Source of the DNA: Bin87 sp964502995 | Lineage (GTDB): Bacteria; Chloroflexota; Dehalococcoidia; Lucifugimonadales; UBA3495 | Direction of reading: 5' to 3' | NCBI GenBank assembly: GCA_964502995.1 | Contig: CAZCZB010000069.1 | Location: 1 to 16,332, forward strand | Length of the DNA: 16,332 nt | Shown here: positions 1 to 7,721 of the stretch, in pieces | How positions within the stretch are numbered: the first letter of the stretch is position 1 | Layout: every line of letters starts with the position of its first letter | Made by a program: the position numbers and the translations under genes | The notes under the pieces: model-generated | The model's input: the letters and a program-made list of their open reading frames with translations, nothing else | Database searches by the model: none | What the model was told of the DNA's origin: nothing

Positions 1-1665
1 AGCGCGTCGTCGCGGGGCGCGGCGGGATTGAGCGGGCCGGTCGGGTTGGTGTGCCAGAGCGGCGCGTCGGCGTTCGGGCCGTTCCTGACCCGGGCGGTGG
101 ACGAGGGTATCGGGTTCACGTATATCGTATCCACGGGGAACGAGGCGGACCTGGACTTCTGCGACTTTGCGCGGTACCTGCTGGACGATGACGACACGAA
201 GGTTATCGCCGGTTTCATTGAGGGATTCAAGGACGGGCGGAAATTCGTGGAAGTAGCGCGGCTGGCGGCGGAACGGGGCAAGCCCATAGTCCTGATCAAG
301 ATTGGCCGCTCGGAGTTGGGCACGCGGGCGGCGGGTTCGCACACGGCGGCGCTGACGGGCGTGGACGCGCGGTATGACGCGGTGTTCGAGCAGTATGGCG
401 TGATTCGGGTGCAGGACTATGACGACCTGCTGCAGGTATCGAACCTGATGGCGCGGTGCCAGAGGCCGCCGAATCGCGGGGTCGCCGTGGTGTCGCACTC
501 GGGCGGGATCAGCAGCCTGACGGCGGATATGTTCGGGCAGGCGGGGCTGGATTTGCCGCCGCTGTCGGACCGGGCGCGGGACGGCATCAACGACATACTG
601 AAGGGCTTTGGTTGGGCGGCGAATCCGTCGGACGTGACGGGGTTTGCCAACAGCGACGATTTTCCGGCGATTATGTCATTTATGGCGGACGATCCGAACG
701 TGGGATCGCTGGTGGTGGCGTCCGCGGGCGGCGATCCGCAGGCGACCCAGGTGATCGCGCAGCGGGACGGCAGCGACAAGCCGGTGGCGTTCCTCTGGAC
801 GGGTACGCGCGGCGCGCAGGCGGGACTGCCGATGCTGAGGCAGGCGGGGGTTCCGGTGTTCTACGTGCCGGACAAGTTGGCGGCAGGCGTGCGCTACCTG
901 AACGATTACCACGACTGGCGGGAGCGCCAGTTGGAGCGGGGATTCGCCGAGGCCAGTGAATTGGCGGGCGATCAAGAGCGGGCGGCGGCAAGCCTGACCG
1001 GCGCTGGCGCCCTTTCGGAGTTCGACAGCAAAGCGCTGGTGGCGGCTTTCGGAGTTCGGACGACGCGCGACGAGGTGGCCGGCGACGCGGACGCGGCGGT
1101 GGCAGCGGCGGAACGGATTGGGTATCCGGTGGCGTTGAAGGTGAACTCGGCGGACATTCTGCACAAGACGGAGGCCGGAGGGATACGGCTGGGCCTGGCG
1201 GACGCGGACGCGGTGCGGGCGGCGTTCGGGGAAATCACGGCCAATGCCAGGGCGTATGACGCCAATGCGCGGGTTGACGGCGTGGTGGTGCAGGAGATGG
1301 TGTCGGGCGGCGTGGAGACGATCGTTGGGGTATCTTACGATGACCAGTTGGGGCCGTTCCTGCTGTTTGGGACGGGCGGCGTGATGGTCGAGGTGTACAA
1401 CGACGTTGCGTTGCGGAGGTGCCCCATCACTCGTGAGGATGCGCTGGAGATGATCGATTCGGTGCAGGGGGCGCGCCTGCTGAAAGGGTTCCGGGGAGCG
1501 CCGGCGGCGGACGTTGACGCGCTGGCGGATACGCTGGTTTCGGTGTCGCAAATGGCGGTGCAGTTGGAGGGTTCGCTGGGCGAACTTGACATCAATCCGC
1601 TGATGGTTTTGCCATCGGGACAGGGGGTTAAAGCCGCGGATGCGCTGGTCGTGCCGGCATCGTGA
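1..1665 (+). CDS. ADP-forming acetate/acyl-CoA ligase (acetyl-CoA synthetase), 5' truncated by window
   Basis: The reading frame is open from base 1, so the true start and the N-terminal CoA-binding Rossmann domain lie upstream; a TTG at 28 is not a credible start. The visible part begins in the ligase/flavodoxin-like domain (VGLVCQSGA, bases 43-69), which in this family lies next to the CoA-binding domain. The GSHTAAL motif has its His codon at 340-342 and matches the phosphohistidine motif of ADP-forming acyl-CoA synthetases. An ATP-grasp domain follows from about base 1020, with ADILHKTEAGG (second conserved His at 1162-1164) and a C-terminal LDINPLMV motif. In the family the enzyme interconverts acyl-CoA + ADP + Pi with acid + CoA + ATP in the cytosol; the acyl substrate cannot be read from sequence. 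Both domains are fused in one chain. Family call is firm; acetate specificity is a guess. Confidence 0.93.
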   Translation, partial: SASSRGAAGLSGPVGLVCQSGASAFGPFLTRAVDEGIGFTYIVSTGNEADLDFCDFARYLLDDDDTKVIAGFIEGFKDGRKFVEVARLAAERGKPIVLIKIGRSELGTRAAGSHTAALTGVDARYDAVFEQYGVIRVQDYDDLLQVSNLMARCQRPPNRGVAVVSHSGGISSLTADMFGQAGLDLPPLSDRARDGINDILKGFGWAANPSDVTGFANSDDFPAIMSFMADDPNVGSLVVASAGGDPQATQVIAQRDGSDKPVAFLWTGTRGAQAGLPMLRQAGVPVFYVPDKLAAGVRYLNDYHDWRERQLERGFAEASELAGDQERAAASLTGAGALSEFDSKALVAAFGVRTTRDEVAGDADAAVAAAERIGYPVALKVNSADILHKTEAGGIRLGLADADAVRAAFGEITANARAYDANARVDGVVVQEMVSGGVETIVGVSYDDQLGPFLLFGTGGVMVEVYNDVALRRCPITREDALEMIDSVQGARLLKGFRGAPAADVDALADTLVSVSQMAVQLEGSLGELDINPLMVLPSGQGVKAADALVVPAS

Positions 1666-1678
1666 TTTGAGTAGGAAA

Positions 1679-1698
1679 GATACTCTTGCAAGGGTATC
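1679..1698. terminator. Near-perfect dyad just after the ligase stop (possible terminator)
   Basis: GATAC-T-CTTGCAAG-G-GTATC is a 20-bp dyad with a single mismatched pair, starting 13 bases after the stop codon at 1663-1665. The position suggests a transcription terminator or 3'-end hairpin. No T-tract follows (the next bases are CTGCACGTG), so an intrinsic terminator is not supported, and the centre could equally be a protein-binding site. Confidence 0.3.
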
Positions 1699-1723
1699 CT
1701 GCACGTGATATTACGCAACAGGC

Positions 1724-1746
1724 GGGGTGGGTTTGGAACCTGCCCC
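1724..1746. repeat. Decayed palindromic intergenic repeat (GGTTT..AACC core)
   Basis: GGGG-TGGGTTT-GG-AACCTG-CCCC has the same outline as the perfect 23-bp palindrome at 15812-15834 (GGGGCGGGTTT, C, AAACCCGCCCC) with several substitutions. It is read here as a diverged member of the window's palindromic repeat family. It lies in the 299-base gap between the ligase and the permease. Confidence 0.5.
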
Positions 1747-1784
1747 GTTGCATTGATCCATGCTGGTGCGGATGATTTTAATTC

Positions 1785-1820
1785 AACAGGATGAACAGGA
1801 TTTGAGGGATGGACAGGATT
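1785..1820. repeat. 9-bp tandem repeat, four units (AACAGGATG family)
   Basis: Four consecutive 9-mers are visible: AACAGGATG, AACAGGATT, TGAGGGATG, GACAGGATT. The same 9-mers recur at 7757-7783, 7853-7879 and, decayed, at 3377-3394 and 9997-10023. All copies lie between genes. Not coding. Confidence 0.75.
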
Positions 1821-1874
1821 GAGTCCGATGGGTTGGGGAATTCCGCAAATTTAGGGGATGCGAACCACAGATAC

Positions 1875-1903
1875 GTAAGGGGCGAATGATCATTCGCCCC
1901 TAC
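1875..1903. repeat. Perfect 22-bp palindrome of the GGGGCGAATGAT family
   Basis: Bases 1879-1900 form a perfect palindrome: left arm GGGGCGAATGA, right arm TCATTCGCCCC. Outside it, GTA (followed by one extra A) on the left pairs with TAC on the right. It matches the 20-bp palindrome repeated in the terminal array from 15881 and the copy at 12141-12172, except for the central bases. The rest of the 1666-1964 gap, apart from the repeats listed, holds nothing I can identify. Confidence 0.85.
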
Positions 1904-1964
1904 ATTTGGATGAGTACGATTCGGTGTACTGGTCTGACTCGATGACGGTGAGGGGTTTGGTCTG

Positions 1965-2708
1965 ATGTTGATGGGGTGGGAGTTGGCGCTGGCGCTGGTG
2001 GCGATGTTCTTCGGCGCGATTGTGCTGGGGACCATCAGCTTCGGGCTGGGGACGGTGTCGATGCCGTTCATCCTGCTGGTGCTGCCGCCACAGGAAGCGG
2101 TGGTGACGGTCAATGCCATGATCATCCTGACCACGGGGCTGACGGTGGCGCAGACGTGGCGACACCTGCGGCTGCGCGAGACCTGGCTGTTCATCGCAGC
2201 GGGATTGCCTCCGGTTCCGGTTGGGGTTCTGCTGCTGCATGAGTTCGGTCCGGTCGCGCTGCGCCTGGTCATAGTGGTGGTGATCCTGGCGCTGGGATTG
2301 ATGAGCCTGTTCCAGATTCGGCTGCCGGGCGCGCGACGGGCGTGGATGGCTCCGGTGGTGGGGTTTTTCACGACGTTTATGGTAACCACGCTGGCCGTGG
2401 GCGCGCCGCTGTCGGCCCTTTACGCCATTGAACAGGACTGGACCCGGGACACCATTCGGGCCACGCTGGCGCTTTATTTCCTGCTGGCGGCGATCCTGGC
2501 GTTGATTCTGTTTATCGCCACGGGTCTGCTGTACATCACCACGGCGCAGAATATCGGCGTGCTGGCGATTGGCGTTGCGGCGGGGACGGCGGTGGCGGCC
2601 GTGGTGGCGCGCAGGATCAGTTTGCCAGTGTTTCGGTACGTCGTGATCGCGGTTACGGTGGTAGGCAGCATTTCGCTATTGGTCAGGGAGGTGTTGGCGT
2701 TCGTGTAG
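1965..2708 (+). CDS. TauE/SafE-family (sulfite exporter-like) membrane permease
   Basis: A 247-residue, very hydrophobic protein with about eight predicted membrane segments, in two halves as is usual for the TauE/SafE family. The first half runs from LALALVAMFFGAIVLG to about residue 117, and the second begins at APVVGFFTTFMVTTLAVGAP. The glycine-rich segment after the first helix (TISFGLGTVSMP) and the GAP motif in the second half are typical. The ATG at 1965 is preceded by GAGGGG at 1950-1955; a second in-frame ATG at 1971 is possible. Known members export sulfite, sulfoacetate or other organosulfonates, but most are uncharacterised, so the substrate here is unknown. It stands alone, with repeats on both sides, so no operon partner points to a substrate. 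Confidence 0.85.
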   Translation: MLMGWELALALVAMFFGAIVLGTISFGLGTVSMPFILLVLPPQEAVVTVNAMIILTTGLTVAQTWRHLRLRETWLFIAAGLPPVPVGVLLLHEFGPVALRLVIVVVILALGLMSLFQIRLPGARRAWMAPVVGFFTTFMVTTLAVGAPLSALYAIEQDWTRDTIRATLALYFLLAAILALILFIATGLLYITTAQNIGVLAIGVAAGTAVAAVVARRISLPVFRYVVIAVTVVGSISLLVREVLAFV

Positions 2709-2807
2709 GGTCTGAGAGGTATCGGAGAAACAAGGTTGGCCGGATCTGTGGACCGAGGGGATTTGACGGTCACATGGCGAGGGAGTGACGGTTTGTGCGG
2801 AGGCGAA

Positions 2808-2832
2808 GGGCCGGTTTCAAACCTGCCGCTAC
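2808..2832. repeat. Decayed palindromic repeat (GGTTTCAAACC core)
   Basis: GGGCCGGTTTCAAACC followed by TGCCGCTAC is a mutated version of the palindrome at 15812-15834 with the same CTAC tail. It sits in the 2709-2930 gap after the permease. Nothing else of note is seen in that gap apart from the neighbouring palindrome at 2850-2872. Confidence 0.55.
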
Positions 2833-2849
2833 AGGGTTTTTTGGCAGGC

Positions 2850-2872
2850 GGGGCAAACACGAGGGTTGCCCC
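2850..2872. repeat. Palindromic repeat, GGGGCAA...TTGCCCC
   Basis: Arms GGGGCAA (2850-2856) and TTGCCCC (2866-2872) enclose a 9-base loop and are followed by TACG. It has the same GGGGC...GCCCC-TAC ends as the copies at 1879, 12147 and 15812 but a different core, so it is best seen as a variant of the same palindrome family. It lies between two convergent genes and could form a 3'-end hairpin for either. Confidence 0.65.
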
Positions 2873-2930
2873 TACGTTGGGCCCGGCGCCTCGTTGGCGC
2901 GTGGGACGGGCCGGCGGAGAGTAGGTAGGG

Positions 2931-3347
2931 TCAGCGTTCCTGGAGGGTTTCGCCGGATAGTTGGTTGATACGGTAGAGGCGGACGAGGACGGCGGCGCCG
3001 GTGCGGTCGGGATCGCGGTCGAGTTCACCTTGCACAGTGCGGGACATGACGTTGTCGCGGATTGCGCCGGCGCGGTACATGGTGGCAGTGCCGTAGAAGC
3101 GCAGGTTCACGCGGTCGGTGGGGTGGCGATAGAACAGCACAATCTTGGAACCGTTTTCGATGTTTGCGGCGGAATTGCGCCAGCCGCGTTCCCAGAAAGC
3201 CAGGGTTTCGCGATCGAACACCAGAACGCTGCCGCGCATGCTGATCTGAGGCTCTCCGTCGGCAGAGACGGTGGCGATGAACATGGGGCAACGGTCTTCG
3301 AGGGCGTGGTCGATGCGGTGGCGCATGTCGTCGTCGATGTAGATCAT
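2931..3347 (-). CDS. Pyridoxamine 5'-phosphate oxidase-like (PNPOx split-barrel) flavoprotein
   Basis: 138 residues if started at the ATG at 3345-3347. That start has GGAG (complement of 3356-3359) eight bases upstream. The in-frame GTG at 3354-3356 overlaps this GGAG, so it is the less likely start. The sequence follows the PNPOx-like split-barrel pattern: CPMFIATVSADGEPQISMRGS forms the first strands that usually bind FMN phosphate, then FWERGWRNSAANIENGSKIVLFYRHP, then LRFYGTA. Family members bind FMN, F420 or haem, and many are general stress or oxidoreductase proteins of unknown substrate. The gene is monocistronic and convergent with the upstream permease. Family call is good; reaction unknown. 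Confidence 0.85.
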   Translation of the reverse strand: MIYIDDDMRHRIDHALEDRCPMFIATVSADGEPQISMRGSVLVFDRETLAFWERGWRNSAANIENGSKIVLFYRHPTDRVNLRFYGTATMYRAGAIRDNVMSRTVQGELDRDPDRTGAAVLVRLYRINQLSGETLQER

Positions 3348-3376
3348 CGTGTTCACTCCGATGGGGCAATGTTACT

Positions 3377-3394
3377 GACAGGATACACGGGATT
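3377..3394. repeat. Decayed 9-bp repeat pair
   Basis: GACAGGATA and CACGGGATT are two adjacent 9-mers resembling the AACAGGATG/GACAGGATT units at 1785-1820 and 7757-7783. They lie just upstream of the minus-strand PNPOx gene. Confidence 0.4.
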
Positions 3395-3452
3395 CGCAGG
3401 TCAGAGGATTGCGGTGTTTCGCCGGTTTGCGGCGACGGGCTATCGCGGCACG

Positions 3453-3613
3453 GTCTTTCGATTATCGCTCCACCTATCCGCTCATCCCGAGCTTGTCGAG
3501 GGAGGGGTTCATGGTTCGACCCTCCACAGGCGGGCCTACGGCAGGCTCCCGCCAAAGGCGGACGTTCCGCACCATGAGTGGACTATTGGCCGGTGGGGCG
3601 ATAATCGAGAGAC
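3453..3613. repeat. 161-bp element bounded by 19-bp inverted repeats (MITE-like)
   Basis: The left end GTCTTTCGATTATCGCTCC (3453-3471) and the reverse complement of the right end 3595-3613 (GTCTCTCGATTATCGCCCC) agree at 17 of 19 positions. The interior carries a member of a dispersed repeat (3478-3511, CTCATCCCGAGCTTGTCGAGG) and a second hairpin, GGCGGGCCT...AGGCTCCCGCC. There is no coding capacity or transposase. The layout is that of a small non-autonomous element or a large foldback structure; a flanking target duplication was not evident. Confidence 0.5.
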
Positions 3614-3898
3614 CCCGGCCATCGCGGGAGGACAGGCATGATTCGTGCTGGAATTACGGTATAATGCGCGCGGCTGAGACTTGCACGGATTTGGGTTGAG
3701 ATCAGCGACTTTGCCGCAGTTTGCTGTGCCTGGAACACGATTCTCGACGAGCACGCTGTTATGACCGAAACGCGCGCGAGGGCGGTGATTGCGACCAATC
3801 AGGATCGGATAGTCGCCGCGACCGGTTGCGTCAACATACTCGAACCCGGCGGGTTTCAGCATTTTATGTAATTCAACGAGCAATTCGCGGGACCGCAT
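3536..3898 (-). CDS. Doubtful hypothetical ORF, possibly a gene remnant
   Basis: An ORF of up to 120 residues, divergent from the large STAND gene. The first 70 or so residues (starting MRSRELLVELHKML, then GRGDYPILIGRNHRP) use reasonable codons and look protein-like. I recognise no family, and the upstream ribosome binding site is weak (AGG about 15 bases before the ATG). The last 26 or so codons run through the right arm of the inverted-repeat element, so the present C-terminus is probably not original. It could be a gene truncated by that element or a chance ORF. The rest of the 3348-3948 gap has no other gene candidate. Confidence 0.2.
   Translation of the reverse strand: MRSRELLVELHKMLKPAGFEYVDATGRGDYPILIGRNHRPRARFGHNSVLVENRVPGTANCGKVADLNPNPCKSQPRALYRNSSTNHACPPAMAGVSRLSPHRPIVHSWCGTSAFGGSLP
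3660..3665 (+). promoter_or_regulatory. Isolated consensus -10 box (TATAAT)
   Basis: A perfect TATAAT preceded by TTACGG. No -35-like hexamer is present 15-18 bases upstream (CATGAT at 17) and there is no extended -10 TG. If used, it would give a leader of about 277 bases before the STAND gene start at 3949. Weak evidence. Confidence 0.25.
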
Positions 3899-3948
3899 TC
3901 CGGTCGCGCCCTGCTGACACTTGGCGGATCTGACGCCGGAGAGACAAC

Positions 3949-6900
3949 GTGACCGACATCGCCTGCTTGGAAATTCACGACCTGTCGGGAGACGGGCAGA
4001 TCAAGGTGAGCCTGGTTGAGCCGGGCGAGGAGCGGCGGGAATCCCAACCCGTGGAGTTCCGGCTGGCTCTGTCCGAGGAGGAAAGGGCGGCGTTGGAACG
4101 CTACCACGTCGATTTCAGGAATCCGACGCTGGGTGGCGTGGCGCAGGTCGAGGCGCTGGAGTCCGCGATGCGCAACCTGGGGCGGCTGTTGTTTGAGACA
4201 ACGTTCGGCGCGGCCAGCGGCGCGCGCGGCTTGCTGGATACCATGATGGCTCGGGAGGACCGTGGCGAGTTGGCCATTGTCTCGGGGCGGGCGTCGTTCG
4301 CATCGCTGCCCTGGGAATTGATGAACGATCCGGAGTTGGGTTATTTCATCAACGGGCTGGCGGGCGTGGTCCGGCAGGTCTCCGCCGATTTGCCGGATGG
4401 AGAAACGGAGGAGCGAACCGACGATGCGCTGCACGTATTGATGCTGTCGGCGTCACCCATTGCGGGCGACGCTCCGTCGGGCGGTGCGCTGGTAGGGCGC
4501 GGGACGGTTGCCGGAGGCAACATGGCATCGGCGACGGTGGCCGCGCTGGAAGGGTTGAACATGGAGGCGTCGCTGGACCACCCGCGGCCGGCGACACTGG
4601 CGGCGTTGCGCGACCTGCTGGGCAGGAATCCGAATCGCTACCATGTGGCGCACATTGACGGCGCGACGCTGGATTCCGACGGGAACATACGGCTGGAAGA
4701 TGCGCTGGGGTCGCCGGAATCGGTGTCTGCGGGTGAGTTGGGCTCGACGCTGGCCGGCGGCGGCGTCAGCGTGGCGTTGATCACCGCAGGGGCGCAGGCG
4801 GAGCACGTGCCGATGGAGGACTGGGCGGCTGCGGCGACGGAGATCGCAGAGGCGGGAGTGGCGCAGGTGGCGTTGCTGCCAACACCGCTGCATCCCGACA
4901 TGGCCGAAGGCGCGGCGCGGTCGTTCTACACGCGGTTGTCGCAGGGGAACCGGGTGGCGACGGCGGTTTCATCAATACGGCGGGGGCTGATGGACACGCC
5001 GGAACGCGTATCGGTTCACGGCAAACGGGTGTTTTGGGACTGGCACCTGCCGGCGCTGTTCCAGTCGAAGCGGTACCTGCCGGCGACAATCGCGCAGCAC
5101 CAACCGGATCCGCTGGCTCCTCCGGTGATTCACCCTGAGGAGGCGCCGACGGACGATTTGCAGATTCCCGCGCAGGGGCAGCACGGGCTGGTAGGGCGGC
5201 AGGCGGAACTGCGCCAACTGGAACGGACGCTGGATGCCAACTCGATTGTGCTGCTGTCGGGGGACACCGGCGTGGGCAAGACGGAGTTGGCGCTGGGACT
5301 GTGCCGCTGGTTCCTGAAGCCGGCGCGGGTGGCATACCCGGGCGGGGTGTTTTACACGGCGTTCGAGGCGTCGCAACCGGCGGGCATTGAACGGGTGGTG
5401 CATGAGATCGGAACGGCGGTGGCGGGGTTGAACTTTGCCGACATGCCGGCGACGCAACAGCGTCAGTGGGTGCTGGCATACCTGCAGCAGAATCCGTCGC
5501 TGCTGGTTTGGGACAACGTGGAGAACGTGGCCGGATTTCCCGAGGGATCACCGGGGCTGTTGGAGGAGGGCGAACTGCCGGGTCTGGCGGCGTTTTTGGG
5601 AGAGGCCACGACGGGTCCGGTGGGCACGAGCGCGCTGCTGCTGAGCCGCCGGGAATCGGAGGAATGGGTTGGGGCTCCCTACGTGTCGCTGAGGCTGGAC
5701 GGGTTGACGAACGCCGACCGGTTCGGGCTGGCGGCGGGTCTGATGGACAAGGGAGAGGTGCCGGCGAACCGGGCCGGCGCGGACTTTGGGGAGTTGCTGG
5801 ATGCGCTGGATGGGCACCCGCTGGCGATGCAGATTGCGATTCCGCTGGTGAAGGAGGTTCCGGCGTCGGTGGTGGTTGGGGAATTGGGTCGCTTGATGGA
5901 CGAGCAGCCGGACGGCGGAGAGGAGGGTCGCAGCGCGGTTTTGACGGCGGCCATGGAGTACGCATTCTCGCGGATGTCGCGGCGGAACCGGACGCATCTG
6001 CCGTTCATTGCATTGTTCCAGCGACGGGTGATGCTGGACGTGCTGTCGCACATCACCGAGGAACGCACGTATGCACAGGTGATGGGCGATGACCTGACGT
6101 CGGGGGCGTCGCGGTCGCTGCTGACGCCGGAGGGCGGAATGCAGTCGACGGGGCGATCCTACGCATCCTGCCGCACACTGTTGCGCCAGGCGCAGTCCGC
6201 GGGGTTCCTGGAGCCGATATCGCCGAGCGTGTTCCAGATCAACCCGGCGCTGCCGTGGTTCCTGGGGCGCAAGCTGGGCGGGCAGGTTTCGGGGAGCGGC
6301 ATCGGGCAGCTGGAGCAGGAATTTGTGCGGGTGTACGCCGACACCGCCGACTACTTCATGGAAAGCCTCTACGAGAACCAGGATACGGGCGTTACGGCGG
6401 TGCTGGCCGAGGAGGGCAACCTGACGCAGGCGTTGGGCCTGGCGCTGGAATATCGCCAGTGGGACAACGCGCAACTGCTGATTCAGCCGCTGGCGCAGGT
6501 GTACCGGATGCAGAAACGGTTCCCCGAACTGCGGCGGCTGCGGGGTCAACTGCTGGACACCATCGGGCGGACGGCGGCGGAGGCTGAGACCAACGGCGCG
6601 ATAGAGTTCTGGCAGTATCTGCTGGGCACGGATTCGATGGAATCGGTTGAAATCAATGACCTGGAGCGGGCCGAAGGGTTCAACGAGCAGTTGCTGGCGT
6701 ATTTGATGGACCAGCCGGGTGGAGACACGGACGAGCGAACGGCCGCGGTGTATCACCAGAACGGCCTGATTGCCACGCGGCGGGGTCGCTACGACGAGGC
6801 GTCGGACTGGTTGGAACGGGGTCTGGAGATCATTGACGGCGGCGAGGACCAGGAGTCCATCGCCGACGCGTGCTTTGCCATCGGACAGGTTCGGCATCAC

Positions 6901-7710
6901 CAGAGGCAATACAGCGCAGCCAAGGAATGGTACAGGCGGGCCCTGGACATCCACCAACGGCTGCCCGACTACGAGGAGATGGTCAACGACTTCAGGGCGT
7001 TGGGGTCGGCGTGCCACATGCGGTTTGAATACGACGAGGCGCGGAGCTGGTACAACCGGGCGCGGGAGATCGTTGAGGAGAACCGGGACGAGGAGACGGC
7101 GATTTACATCTTCCACGCGCTGGGCACGGTCGATCATTCGGAATACCTGTTTGAGGAAGCGCAGTCGTGGTATCAGCAGGCGCTGGGCCTTTGCGACCGA
7201 ATGGGCATGACCGAGCAGATGATCGTTGAGTTTCACAGCCTGGGCACGCTGGCGCAGGCGCGGGGCATACCCGACGAGGCGGCCGAGTGGCTGCAGATTG
7301 CCATGGAGTACCGCGAGGAGATGGGGGACACGCGAGGTGTTGGCATCGAGGCTCGGCAGTTGGGCGTGGTGTATCACGAACAGGGAGACCTGGACCTGGC
7401 CTACGAGTGGTATGACCGGGCGCGGATTTCGTTTGAGAGCGCGCGGGACGTTCTGCGGGCCGCTCGCACCTATGGTCAACTTGGCATGGTGGAAGAGGAA
7501 CGGGGCAACCTGCCCGACGCCCTGGAATGGGTGGCGCGCACGCACCAACTGGTCGCAGATTACCAATTGCCGATGCTGGTGCAGGTCAACGCGCACCTGG
7601 CGCGTCTGCGGGACGCGATGGGAGAGGAGGCATTCGGGCAGTGGTGGCGCGACAACACGGGCGCTGAGGCGCCGACGAACCTGGATGTGGACACGAGCGA
7701 GATTCTGTGA
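3949..7710 (+). CDS. STAND ATPase: degenerate CHAT-like domain + NB-ARC + seven TPRs
   Basis: 1253 residues from a GTG start with GGAG at 3938-3941, seven bases upstream. Residues about 1-385 resemble a CHAT (caspase-family) domain: LPWELMNDP (120-128), VRQ (141-143), LHVLMLSASP (161-170), YHVAHIDG (231-238). The positions of the catalytic pair read HIDG-AT (239-240) instead of HxxGHG, and ITAGAQ (278-283) instead of NACQ, so both His and Cys seem lost. NB-ARC follows: Walker A GDTGVGKT (438-445), Walker B-like LLVWDNVE (518-525), LLLSRR (563-568), GHPLAM (622-627). A winged-helix-like region lies at about 665-775 and TPRs at about 930-1211. Family members are signalling switches: a ligand relieves autoinhibition and ATP-driven oligomerisation activates an effector. 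Here the N-terminal part probably acts as an adaptor rather than a protease, or the effector is elsewhere. No operon partner. Confidence 0.9.
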   Translation: MTDIACLEIHDLSGDGQIKVSLVEPGEERRESQPVEFRLALSEEERAALERYHVDFRNPTLGGVAQVEALESAMRNLGRLLFETTFGAASGARGLLDTMMAREDRGELAIVSGRASFASLPWELMNDPELGYFINGLAGVVRQVSADLPDGETEERTDDALHVLMLSASPIAGDAPSGGALVGRGTVAGGNMASATVAALEGLNMEASLDHPRPATLAALRDLLGRNPNRYHVAHIDGATLDSDGNIRLEDALGSPESVSAGELGSTLAGGGVSVALITAGAQAEHVPMEDWAAAATEIAEAGVAQVALLPTPLHPDMAEGAARSFYTRLSQGNRVATAVSSIRRGLMDTPERVSVHGKRVFWDWHLPALFQSKRYLPATIAQHQPDPLAPPVIHPEEAPTDDLQIPAQGQHGLVGRQAELRQLERTLDANSIVLLSGDTGVGKTELALGLCRWFLKPARVAYPGGVFYTAFEASQPAGIERVVHEIGTAVAGLNFADMPATQQRQWVLAYLQQNPSLLVWDNVENVAGFPEGSPGLLEEGELPGLAAFLGEATTGPVGTSALLLSRRESEEWVGAPYVSLRLDGLTNADRFGLAAGLMDKGEVPANRAGADFGELLDALDGHPLAMQIAIPLVKEVPASVVVGELGRLMDEQPDGGEEGRSAVLTAAMEYAFSRMSRRNRTHLPFIALFQRRVMLDVLSHITEERTYAQVMGDDLTSGASRSLLTPEGGMQSTGRSYASCRTLLRQAQSAGFLEPISPSVFQINPALPWFLGRKLGGQVSGSGIGQLEQEFVRVYADTADYFMESLYENQDTGVTAVLAEEGNLTQALGLALEYRQWDNAQLLIQPLAQVYRMQKRFPELRRLRGQLLDTIGRTAAEAETNGAIEFWQYLLGTDSMESVEINDLERAEGFNEQLLAYLMDQPGGDTDERTAAVYHQNGLIATRRGRYDEASDWLERGLEIIDGGEDQESIADACFAIGQVRHHQRQYSAAKEWYRRALDIHQRLPDYEEMVNDFRALGSACHMRFEYDEARSWYNRAREIVEENRDEETAIYIFHALGTVDHSEYLFEEAQSWYQQALGLCDRMGMTEQMIVEFHSLGTLAQARGIPDEAAEWLQIAMEYREEMGDTRGVGIEARQLGVVYHEQGDLDLAYEWYDRARISFESARDVLRAARTYGQLGMVEEERGNLPDALEWVARTHQLVADYQLPMLVQVNAHLARLRDAMGEEAFGQWWRDNTGAEAPTNLDVDTSEIL

Positions 7711-7721
7711 GTTTTGGGTTG

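Noticed and set aside
676..1704. 342-codon antisense open frame under the acyl-CoA ligase
   Set aside because: Composition-driven shadow of a well-supported gene; no recognisable domain.
2736..2924. Small plus-strand ORF of 62 codons
   Set aside because: It is read through two palindromic repeats; no ribosome binding site and no protein-like sequence.
4651..4800. Active CHAT protease
   Set aside because: The expected His and Cys positions read Ala239 and Gly281, so protease activity cannot be claimed from the sequence.
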